Part shown: piece after piece, positions 55,691 through 64,000 of the stretch
Position numbering within the stretch: position 1 is the first letter of the stretch
Layout: each line of letters opens with the position of its first letter
From: an uncultured Faecalibacterium sp.
GTDB taxonomy: Bacteria > Bacillota > Clostridia > Oscillospirales > Ruminococcaceae
Length of the DNA stretch: 64,000 bases
Assembly (NCBI GenBank): GCA_934503275.1
Contig: CAKSVD010000012.1
Location: 5,716 to 69,715, forward strand
Direction: 5' to 3'
Position numbers and translations under genes: made by a program
The notes under the pieces: generated by a model
Told to the model about the DNA's origin: nothing
Seen by the model: the letters and a program-made list of their open reading frames with translations, nothing else
The model's database searches: none

Positions 55691-55771
55691 ATGCTGATCG
55701 TATTGGAGCATCTGCTGGGTCGGATCAATCTGCCCGGTATGTGGTGGATCATCGCAGAGCGCTGGCTGTGA
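55691..55771 (+). CDS. Tiny ORF (26 aa), second of a pair
   Basis: The ATG at 55691 follows AAGGGAG. The peptide starts MLIVLEHLLGRINLPG and ends with a Trp/Ile/Arg segment (MWWIIAERWL). It is 26 nt after the first tiny ORF and before a strong terminator at 55785-55818. Its hydrophobic, Trp-containing composition differs from the first. Function unknown. Confidence 0.45.
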   Translation: MLIVLEHLLGRINLPGMWWIIAERWL

Positions 55772-55784
55772 TGTGACGCCCCGC

Positions 55785-55818
55785 AAAGCCGCTGCACTTT
55801 TTGTGCGGCGGCTTTTTT
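55785..55818 (+). terminator. Terminator after the tiny ORFs
   Basis: Stem AAAGCCGCTGCAC / GTGCGGCGGCTTT with a TTTTT loop and a T run. The T run adjoins the broken end of the GGDEF remnant. Confidence 0.85.
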
Positions 55819-56287
55819 GCTGGTGCTGCCCGGCATCCCGGCAGACTTTTTCAAGATAAAGCTGGAACAGATCCGCACTGCCGTGCAGCAAACGGTGATG
55901 CCGGGCTACCCCCACTTCCGGCTGTCGCTGAGCATCGGCGGCGCGATGCAGACCCTTGTCGACCCCATGGAGAACGTGGTGCGCCGGGCAGATTTTATAA
56001 TGTATCAGGCCAAAAACCACAAGGACGCGGTAGCGGTGGACACGCAGGACAGCCGGTTGGCGGCTCAGGAGCAAGTCTTGGAGGACAAGCCCGTCATCCT
56101 GCTGGTGGACGACTCCATGATGAACCGCATGATGCTTGCCGGCATTCTGGGCGATGACTACCGCATTCTGGAGGCCGGGAACGGCAAGCAGTGTCTGGAA
56201 CTGCTGCGGGCAAAGGCGGGGCAGATCTCGCTGGTGCTGCTGGATATCCCGCACCTGCTGAAGGTGCTGGACGAAGCGCTGAAATAA
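55817..56287 (+). pseudogene. Remnant of a GGDEF / response-regulator signalling protein
   Basis: An open frame of 157 codons that starts without ribosome site at the T run of the preceding terminator. The first ~75 residues match only the C-terminal part of a GGDEF domain, after the catalytic loop: LVLPGIPADFFKIKLEQIR, FRLSLSIGGAM, ADFIMYQAKNHKDAV. A receiver domain follows, VILLVDDSMMNRMMLAGIL up to the phospho-acceptor LVLLDI, but it then jumps to PHLLKVLDEALK. The 5' part and most of the REC domain are missing, so it is a decayed gene with at least two deletions. It is unlikely to make cyclic-di-GMP. Confidence 0.75.
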
Positions 56288-56290
56288 GAA

Positions 56291-56374
56291 CCCTCTCAGC
56301 CATCGCTGCGCGATGCCAGCTCCCCCGAAAGGGGGGGCTTTTTTGTTTCTGCGGGTGCGCAACGCCTGAGAGGG
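56291..56374. repeat. Short palindromic element with internal terminator hairpin
   Basis: 84 bp bounded by CCCTCTCAG (56291-56299) and CTGAGAGGG (56366-56374). Inside are an ATCGCTGCGCGAT hairpin and the stem AGCTCCCCC / GGGGGGGCT with a T run (56318-56344). It may act as terminator for the remnant upstream. Confidence 0.6.
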
Positions 56375-56438
56375 CTTTGCCCGGCGGGGCAGAAAAGCAT
56401 GGGTTTGCGTCTATTCTGCAAACTTTTTGTGAACCCTA

Positions 56439-56467
56439 TTGACAAAGTGGGTGGACAGGAGTATATT
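56439..56467 (+). promoter_or_regulatory. clpB promoter
   Basis: TTGACA (56439-56444), 17 bp, TATATT (56462-56467). Confidence 0.8.
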
Positions 56468-56468
56468 T

Positions 56469-56495
56469 TTAGCAGTCGAGCAGATAGAGTGCTAA
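56469..56495. promoter_or_regulatory. CIRCE element (HrcA operator)
   Basis: TTAGCAGTC, 9-nt spacer, GAGTGCTAA. It matches the CIRCE consensus TTAGCACTC-N9-GAGTGCTAA except for one base and begins 2 bp past the -10 box. HrcA would repress clpB until heat shock. Confidence 0.85.
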
Positions 56496-56532
56496 AACAA
56501 AACAAACTGCTCCGCAGGAGGTGTGCAAGACC

Positions 56533-56595
56533 ATGAAGAAGAACGTCTGTATAATGAACTCGTGGCTCTGCCGCCGCCGGGCGCAGAACTGTTAG
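56533..56595 (+). CDS. Cys-rich 20-aa leader ORF upstream of clpB
   Basis: ATG preceded by AGGAGG at 10 nt; codes for 20 residues starting MKKNVCIMNSWLC, then RRR and ending QNC. Three Cys and one Trp in 20 residues is unusual. It ends 58 nt before clpB and may be a regulatory leader or a small membrane/redox peptide. Support is limited to the ribosome site and position. Confidence 0.4.
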   Translation: MKKNVCIMNSWLCRRRAQNC

Positions 56596-56653
56596 CAAAG
56601 AACTTATCCGTCCGCTAAAATAAACCTTCCGGTATGAATGGAGGCTTGACTTT

Positions 56654-59266
<2,613 letters not shown>

Positions 59267-59304
59267 AATTTACCGGTTTTGTACATGGAGCACAGCCCAA
59301 ACGC

Positions 59305-59333
59305 TTGCACCTGTGTGCAGAATATGTTATTAT
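59305..59333 (+). promoter_or_regulatory. Predicted promoter upstream of the CNNM gene
   Basis: TTGCAC (59305-59310), 17 bp, TATTAT (59328-59333). A terminator-like hairpin follows within about 15 nt of the expected start. Confidence 0.45.
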
Positions 59334-59347
59334 AGAAAATAACATTG

Positions 59348-59393
59348 ATGTGCTTTTCATCGTGGAAATGGCAACGATGGAAAGCACATTTTT
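59348..59393 (+). terminator. Hairpin with T run in the leader of the CNNM gene
   Basis: ATGTGCTTT (59348-59356) pairs with AAAGCACAT (59381-59389), with inner ATCGT/ACGAT, then TTTT. It could be the clpB terminator, a leader attenuator or a ~55-nt RNA driven by the promoter at 59305. Confidence 0.6.
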
Positions 59394-59474
59394 GTATACG
59401 GAAAAGCCCGCTTGGCACTGTTGAAGCACAATGAAAATACAACGGGCAAATAAATCTAAATTCAAAACAGAAAG

Positions 59475-60800
59475 TTGAGTGTGATTCCCCTTTTTATGGA
59501 CGATGGCAGTATGACGCTCTGGGTAGTGCTGGTAGTATTGGTGGCATTCTCCGCCTTTTTCTCCGCATCCGAGACCGCATTTTCTTCCCTGAATCAGATC
59601 CGCCTGAAAAGCCGCGCCGAGGACGGCGATACCTCTGCCGCACGGGTGCTGGCAATGGCTGAAAAGTACGATAAGCTGCTTTCCACCATCCTCATCGGCA
59701 ACAATATCGTGAACATTGCCGCAGCCTCCATCGGCACCATCATTTTCACCAAGATGCTGGGTGCAGAGCGGGGCGCTACGGTGTCCACTATGGTGCTGAC
59801 CGTAGTGGTGCTGATCTTTGGCGAGGTGACCCCCAAGAGCCTTGCCAAGGAGATGCCGGAAACGGTAGCCACCGCGGTCGCGCCGGTGCTCAGCCTGCTG
59901 ATGCTGGTGTTTACCCCGCTGACATGGCTGTTTACCCAGTGGAAGCGTTTTCTGGGGCACTTTGTCCACAGTACCGAGGAGGACACCATCACCGAGGGTG
60001 AGTTGATGACCATGGTCAGCGAGGCCGAGAATGACGGCGAACTGACCGACCGGGAAAGTGAACTGATCCGCAGCGCCATCGAGTTTGATGACGTGGAGGT
60101 GGAAGAGATCCTGACCCCCCGCGTGGATGTGATCGCGGTGGAGGACGATATGCCGCTGGAGGAGGTGGCACAGACCTTTGCGGAATCCGGCTACTCCCGT
60201 CTGCCGGTGTACCACGACACCATTGATAACATCATCGGCGTGGTACATGAAAAGGACTTCTACATGGCACGCCTGAAAAAGGAGGTCAAGCTGGAGGAAC
60301 TGGTCAAGCCCACCCTCTACACCACCGGCTCCACCCAGATCTCCCAGCTGCTGCGCACCCTGCGCGAGCAGCACCATCACATGGCTGTGGTAGTGGACGA
60401 GTACGGCGGCACCGAGGGCATCATTACGCTGGAGGACATTCTGGAGGAGCTGGTAGGCGAGATCTGGGATGAACACGACGAGGTGACCGAGGACTTCCGC
60501 AAGCAGTCGGACGGCAGCTGGATCGTGCTGGGCAGCGCTGGCGTGGATGACCTGTACGAGCGGCTTGGCCTGCCGGAGGATGAGGATATCGACTCCAACA
60601 CGGTGAACGGTCTGGTGCAGGAAAAGACCTGCCGTCTGCCCAAGGTAGGCGACCGCTTCACGCTGGGCGGCTACGACGGCGTGGTCACCCGCACCGCCAA
60701 GCGCCGCGTGACCGAGGTGCGCTTGACCCCCGCAGAAAAGCCCGACTCCAAAAAGGACGAAGAGGAAAAAGGCCACTTTGGCCGGATAACCTCTAAATAA
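59475..60800 (+). CDS. CNNM / CorC-HlyC family transporter protein with CBS domains
   Basis: Protein of 441 aa. Four hydrophobic segments form the DUF21/CNNM domain (LVAFSAFFSASETAFSSLN, IGNNIVNIAAASIGT, LIFGEVTPKSLAKE). Then come a pair of CBS domains (ILTPRVDVIAVEDDMPLEEV and VVVDEYGGTEGIITLEDILEELVG), and the C-terminal CorC/HlyC domain. Such proteins are implicated in Mg2+ or divalent-cation efflux. The start is uncertain: TTG at 59475, GTG at 59481 and ATG at 59496 are all in frame and none has a strong ribosome site. A strong terminator follows. Confidence 0.9.
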   Translation: MSVIPLFMDDGSMTLWVVLVVLVAFSAFFSASETAFSSLNQIRLKSRAEDGDTSAARVLAMAEKYDKLLSTILIGNNIVNIAAASIGTIIFTKMLGAERGATVSTMVLTVVVLIFGEVTPKSLAKEMPETVATAVAPVLSLLMLVFTPLTWLFTQWKRFLGHFVHSTEEDTITEGELMTMVSEAENDGELTDRESELIRSAIEFDDVEVEEILTPRVDVIAVEDDMPLEEVAQTFAESGYSRLPVYHDTIDNIIGVVHEKDFYMARLKKEVKLEELVKPTLYTTGSTQISQLLRTLREQHHHMAVVVDEYGGTEGIITLEDILEELVGEIWDEHDEVTEDFRKQSDGSWIVLGSAGVDDLYERLGLPEDEDIDSNTVNGLVQEKTCRLPKVGDRFTLGGYDGVVTRTAKRRVTEVRLTPAEKPDSKKDEEEKGHFGRITSK

Positions 60801-60819
60801 AACGTTATAAAACACAACA

Positions 60820-60858
60820 CCCCCGGCGCTGCAAAAGCAGCGCCGGGGGGATTTTTTT
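60820..60858 (+). terminator. Terminator after the CNNM gene
   Basis: 13-bp stem CCCCCGGCGCTGC / GCAGCGCCGGGGG with AAAA loop and a T run. Confidence 0.92.
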
Positions 60859-60864
60859 CAGGAT

Positions 60865-61665
60865 TTACTTAGGCTGGCGGCCGATATAGGCCAGAATACC
60901 GCCATCGGCGTAGAGGATCTGGCCGTTCACAAAGTCGGATGCGTGGCTGGCAAGGAACACGCAGGGGCCAACCATGTCCTCCGGGTCGCCCCAGCGGCCT
61001 GCGGGGGTCTTGGCAACGATGAACTGGTCGAAGGGATGACGGCTGCCGTCCGGCTGGATCTCGCGCAGGGGCGCGGTCTGGGCGGTGGCAATGTAGCCGG
61101 GGCCCATGCCGTTGCACTGGATGTTGTACTCGCCGTACTCAGAGGCGATGTTCTTGGTCAGCATCTTCAGGGCGCCCTTGGCGGCGGCGTAGGCAGAAAC
61201 GGTCTCGCGGCCCAGCTCACTCATCATGGAGCAGATGTTGATGATCTTGCCCTCGCGCTTTTCCATCATGTCGGGCAGCACGGCCTTGGAGCAGTTGAAG
61301 GCGCCGCCCACATGGACGTCGATCACCCGCATAAAGTCAGCGTGGCTCATCTCGATCATGGGCACACGCTTCATCAGACCGGCGTTGTTTACCAGAATGT
61401 CCACCGGGCCGACCTCGGCCTTGATCTTTGCCACCATGGCGTTGACGGCGTCCTCGTCGGAAACGTCTGCCACATAGCCGTGGGCGTCGATGCCGGCAGC
61501 CTTGTAGGCGGCCATGCCCTTTTCCAAGCTGGCCTCAGAGGAGCAGTTGAAGCAGATGACGGCGCCGCACTTGGCCATGCCCTCTGCGATAGAAAAACCG
61601 ATGCCGTGGGCACCGCCGGTGATCAGGGCTACCTTGCCCTGCAGGTTGAATGCAGACAGATCCAT
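60865..61665 (-). CDS. kduD: 2-dehydro-3-deoxy-D-gluconate 5-dehydrogenase
   Basis: SDR enzyme, 266 aa, reducing 2,5-diketo-3-deoxygluconate to 2-keto-3-deoxygluconate in pectin and hyaluronan breakdown. TGGAHGIGFSIAEGMAKCGA, NNAGLMKRVPM, and YAAAKGAL active-site motif; C-terminal GQILYADGGILAYIG is KduD-like. AAGGAG precedes the ATG at 61665. It lies after a hairpin at 61708-61743 that separates it from kduI; no obvious promoter of its own was seen. Confidence 0.93.
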   Translation of the reverse strand: MDLSAFNLQGKVALITGGAHGIGFSIAEGMAKCGAVICFNCSSEASLEKGMAAYKAAGIDAHGYVADVSDEDAVNAMVAKIKAEVGPVDILVNNAGLMKRVPMIEMSHADFMRVIDVHVGGAFNCSKAVLPDMMEKREGKIINICSMMSELGRETVSAYAAAKGALKMLTKNIASEYGEYNIQCNGMGPGYIATAQTAPLREIQPDGSRHPFDQFIVAKTPAGRWGDPEDMVGPCVFLASHASDFVNGQILYADGGILAYIGRQPK

Positions 61666-61707
61666 GATGTTCTCCTTTTTTACAGTATCCAAGTTAATTT
61701 TTTAGCA

Positions 61708-61743
61708 AAACGCCCCGTACCGGCAACCCGGTACGGGGCGTTT
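61708..61743 (-). terminator. Terminator-like stem between kduI and kduD
   Basis: 16-bp perfect stem (61708-61723 with 61728-61743), with a T-rich tail on the minus strand. Readthrough would be needed for kduD. Confidence 0.85.
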
Positions 61744-61754
61744 GATTGGTGCTT

Positions 61755-62603
61755 TTAGCGCAGGTCAGTGGTAGCGATGTTGTCCATGTCGTCAAACTCC
61801 ATGTTCTCGCCGCCCATTGCCCAGATAAACGTATAGTTCGAGGTGCCTACGCCGCTGTGAATGCTCCAGGAGGGACTGATGACAGCATCCTCGTTGTGCA
61901 TCACGATGTGGCGGGTCTGGGTAGGCTCGCCGCACATATGGAACACCACCTGCCCCTCGGGCAGTTCAAAGTAGGTATAAATCTCCATGCGCCGCTCGTG
62001 GGTGTGGCTGGGCATCGTGTTCCAGTTGGAACCCGGTGCCAGTTCGGTCATACCCATGCTCAGCTGGCAGGTCTTCAGCACATCCGGGTGGATGAACTGG
62101 TTGATGGTGCGCTTGTTGCAGGTGTCCACGCTGCCCAGCGGGCGGTGGTTTGCATCAGCCATCTTGATCAGACGGGTCTGGTAAGCGCAGTGTGCCGGAG
62201 CAGAGACCATATAGAACTTGGCGGGATGCTCCGGGTCTGCGGAAGCAAAGGTGACTTCCTTGGTGCCCTGCGTAATGTACAGGCAGTCCTTATAGCCCAG
62301 CTCGTACTTTACGCCGTCGGCCACCACGATACCGGTGGAATCCTTGCCAATGTTGAACATACCGATCTCGCGGCGCTCCAGAAAATAGTGGGTGCCGAAG
62401 TTGGCCCAGATGTCGATGCCCTTGTCGATGGACACGGTCTCGTGCACCGGCATACAACCCAGCGTGACCATACGGTCCACATGGCTATAAACGGCCACCA
62501 CCTCATCAGCCTTATACAGGCCGGTGATCAGCATCTCGTCCCGCATTTCCTCGGTGGTATAGCGCTTGAAATCCTTCTGGTTGCAGGAATAACGGATATC
62601 CAT
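61755..62603 (-). CDS. kduI: 5-dehydro-4-deoxy-D-glucuronate isomerase
   Basis: Cupin enzyme, 282 aa, isomerising 4-deoxy-5-ketouronate (from unsaturated galacturonides) to 2,5-diketo-3-deoxygluconate. Visible: IRYSCNQKDFKRYTTEEMRDE at the N terminus, TMPSHTHERRMEIYTYFE with zinc-binding His residues, and GVGTSNYTFIWAMGGEN at the C terminus. GGAGGGAG precedes the ATG. It lies 19 nt after kdgK. Confidence 0.96.
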   Translation of the reverse strand: MDIRYSCNQKDFKRYTTEEMRDEMLITGLYKADEVVAVYSHVDRMVTLGCMPVHETVSIDKGIDIWANFGTHYFLERREIGMFNIGKDSTGIVVADGVKYELGYKDCLYITQGTKEVTFASADPEHPAKFYMVSAPAHCAYQTRLIKMADANHRPLGSVDTCNKRTINQFIHPDVLKTCQLSMGMTELAPGSNWNTMPSHTHERRMEIYTYFELPEGQVVFHMCGEPTQTRHIVMHNEDAVISPSWSIHSGVGTSNYTFIWAMGGENMEFDDMDNIATTDLR

Positions 62604-62622
62604 GGCGGACTCCCTCCTGCAA

Positions 62623-63648
62623 TTAGCGCTGAATACGGCCGGAACCGTCGCCGCCGGCCAGCTTCTCGACCTCGGACACGGTCATCATGTTGTAGTCGCC
62701 CTCGATGGAGTGCTTCAGAGCGGAAGCTGCAACTGCGAACTCGACAGCCTCCTGGGTGCTCTTGCCGGTCAGCAGGCTGTAGATCAGGCCGCCGCCGAAG
62801 GAGTCGCCGCCGCCAACGCGGTCGATGATGTGCAGGTCGTACTTCTTGGAGAAGCAGTACTCGTTAGAAGCAACATCGTACAGCATAGCGCTCCAGCCGT
62901 TGTCGAAGGCGCTGTGGCTCTCACGCAGGGTGATAGCGACCTTCTCGAAGTGGAACTTGTCAGCCAGCTGCTTGGCAACGCTCTTGTAGCCCTCAGCATT
63001 CAGCTTGCCGCCGTAGATATCGGTAGCCTCGGCCTCGATGCCGAACACGTCCTTTGCGTCCTCCTCGTTGGAGATGCACACGTCAACGTACTGGCACAGA
63101 TCGGTCATGGCAGCGCGGGCCTGCTCACGGGTCCACAGCTTGCCGCGGTAGTTCAGGTCGCAGCTGATCTTCACGCCGTGAGCCTTAGCAGCCTTGCAGG
63201 CCTCGCGGCAGATCTCGACAACGTTCTCGCCCAGAGCCGGGGTGATGCCGGTGAAGTGGAACCAATCCACGCCCTCGAAGATCTTGTCCCAATCAAAGTC
63301 GGAGGGCTGAGCCAGCTGGATAGCGCTGTTGGCACGGTCGTAGATGCAGACGGAGCCACGCTGAGAAGCGCCCTTCTCGTTGTAGTAGATGCCCACACGG
63401 TCACCGCCGCGGGTGATCATGCTGGTATCAACGCCGTAGCGGCGCAGGCTGTTGACAGCGGCCTGACCGATAGCGTGTGCGGGGAGCTTGGTAACGAAAG
63501 CTGCGTCCAGACCGTAGTTGGCCAGAGAAACAGCAACGTTAGCCTCGCCGCCGCCGAAGGTGAACTCCAGGCTGTTGGCCTGAACGAAACGCTCGTAGTT
63601 GAAGGGCTGCAGACGAACCATCAGTTCGCCAAAAGTAACGACTTTCAT
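62623..63648 (-). CDS. kdgK: 2-dehydro-3-deoxygluconokinase
   Basis: PfkB-family kinase, 341 aa, phosphorylating 2-keto-3-deoxygluconate to KDPG. N-terminal VVTFGELMVRLQPFNYERF, FGGGEANVAVSLAN, NEKGASQRGS, and the ATP-site DRVGGGDSFGGGLIY with catalytic Asp. AAGGAGAA precedes the ATG. It lies between the KdgA homologue upstream and kduI downstream. Confidence 0.95.
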   Translation of the reverse strand: MKVVTFGELMVRLQPFNYERFVQANSLEFTFGGGEANVAVSLANYGLDAAFVTKLPAHAIGQAAVNSLRRYGVDTSMITRGGDRVGIYYNEKGASQRGSVCIYDRANSAIQLAQPSDFDWDKIFEGVDWFHFTGITPALGENVVEICREACKAAKAHGVKISCDLNYRGKLWTREQARAAMTDLCQYVDVCISNEEDAKDVFGIEAEATDIYGGKLNAEGYKSVAKQLADKFHFEKVAITLRESHSAFDNGWSAMLYDVASNEYCFSKKYDLHIIDRVGGGDSFGGGLIYSLLTGKSTQEAVEFAVAASALKHSIEGDYNMMTVSEVEKLAGGDGSGRIQR

Positions 63649-63677
63649 TGGTTATTCTCCTTTATATCAGGTGTTTC

Positions 63678-63710
63678 ATCATCCCTCCGCAGGGCATACC
63701 CGCTGCGGAG
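63678..63710. repeat. GC stem-loop between kdgA and kdgK
   Basis: CCCTCCGCAG / CTGCGGAGGG. No T run on the minus strand, so it is more likely a processing or stability structure than a terminator. Confidence 0.5.
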
Positions 63711-63740
63711 GGGCTTTTACGGGTAAAAGGGGACAGACGC

Positions 63741-64000
63741 TTATGCCTGCACCAGATGGAAGGCAAAGCCGGCGATCTCGTCTGCCAGGTAGCAGGCAAC
63801 GGTCTTGCCGTTCTTCACGTTCTTGCTGTCCAGATCGAACTTCACGCCGCGCTGAGACAGGTGGTAGATGGCGCGGTCCACGTTGTTGCAGCCGATGGCA
63901 ATGTGGCCATTGGTGCCGCGGCCGGGCTTCTTCATGATCTCGAACTCCTTGTTGCCGACAAAGATGCTGGAGTTGCCGGGAGCGACCTTCATGTTCAGCA
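63741..64000 (-). CDS. 2-keto-3-deoxy-6-phosphogluconate aldolase-type protein, C-terminal VOC domain (partial)
   Basis: Only the last ~86 residues lie in the window; the coding frame runs out at base 64000, so the Met visible at 63992 is not the true start. This part, VAPGNSSIFVGNKEFEIMKK through GHIAIGCNNVDRAIYHLSQRGVKFD to CYLADEIAGFAFHLVQA, is a vicinal-oxygen-chelate (glyoxalase-like) fold. Keto-deoxy-phosphogluconate aldolases of gut Clostridia carry such a C-terminal domain, and the neighbours KdgK, KduI and KduD supply the rest of the pathway. The aldolase domain itself is not visible, so this is an inference from context. Confidence 0.7.
   Translation of the reverse strand, partial: LNMKVAPGNSSIFVGNKEFEIMKKPGRGTNGHIAIGCNNVDRAIYHLSQRGVKFDLDSKNVKNGKTVACYLADEIAGFAFHLVQA

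Overview
The window reads as chromosomal DNA of a GC-rich gut Firmicute of the Oscillospiraceae (Faecalibacterium / Gemmiger / Subdoligranulum type). This is inferred from the high GC content, Shine-Dalgarno sites of the AGGAGG class, the clostridial Rnf order C-D-G-E-A-B, ECF and Liv transporters, CIRCE-controlled clpB and a KduI/KduD/KdgK/KdgA pectin-sugar branch. No phage, plasmid, transposase, rRNA or CRISPR array was seen. The sequence is almost entirely coding.

Layout. 1-1.4 kb: two-subunit class I fumarate hydratase (5' cut by the window edge). 1.4-2 kb: DtxR-type metal regulator with a DtxR-like operator. 2.3-9.8 kb: SNF2 helicase, M19 dipeptidase, TauE/SafE permease, DegV, mini-CPBP protease and TadA. 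10-14.3 kb: SDR reductase with a Pro/Ala-rich tail at its N terminus, sigma-70 (RpoD) and glycerol kinase. 14.3-15.7 kb: a small accessory islet (ParE/Phd toxin-antitoxin pair, AT-richer lipoprotein) beside tRNA-Val. 15.8-20.7 kb: TetR regulator divergent from an MMPL exporter and a secreted LxxG-heptad protein, with paired operators. 20.8-26.4 kb: murC, coaBC, coaX, a Gfo/Idh oxidoreductase and an ECF S component (a pantothenate/CoA neighbourhood). 26.7-29.6 kb: dipicolinate synthase dpaAB and a DacF-like D,D-carboxypeptidase, which are sporulation-type genes. 29.6-34.2 kb: rfbC, a polysaccharide ABC exporter, a tandem GT2 glycosyltransferase and a DUF5662 protein. 35.4-40.5 kb: complete rnfCDGEAB. 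40.6-46.6 kb: MFS, queH, DUF896, purA, a second degV and asnA. 47-51.9 kb: livKHMGF. 52-53.6 kb: MATE transporter. 54-60.8 kb: enolase, two tiny hydrophobic ORFs, a GGDEF/REC pseudogene, clpB and a CNNM/CorC protein. 60.8-64 kb: kduD, kduI, kdgK and the 3' end of kdgA (minus strand).

The most unusual feature is a dispersed family of structured intergenic elements of about 140 bp, with six copies at about 2.1, 26.6, 41.9, 42.9, 46.8 and 47.0 kb. Each has a long hairpin whose arms differ between copies but stay self-complementary around an invariant CCGCAG/CTGCGG loop. A second domain follows whose stem shows covarying base pairs (ATGGCC/GGCCAT, ATGCGC/GCGCAT, ATATCC/GGATAT, ATGGCT/AGCCAT), interleaved with CCGCT/AGCGG in a pseudoknot-like order. 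A second, MITE-like family with TTGATTTC termini occurs at 6.7-6.9 and 53.7-53.9 kb.

Metabolically, the Rnf complex, fumarase, the Liv system and the KDG branch fit an anaerobic, amino-acid-importing pectin or uronate fermenter. Regulatory predictions (promoters, operators) come from visual matching to consensus sequences and are inferences.
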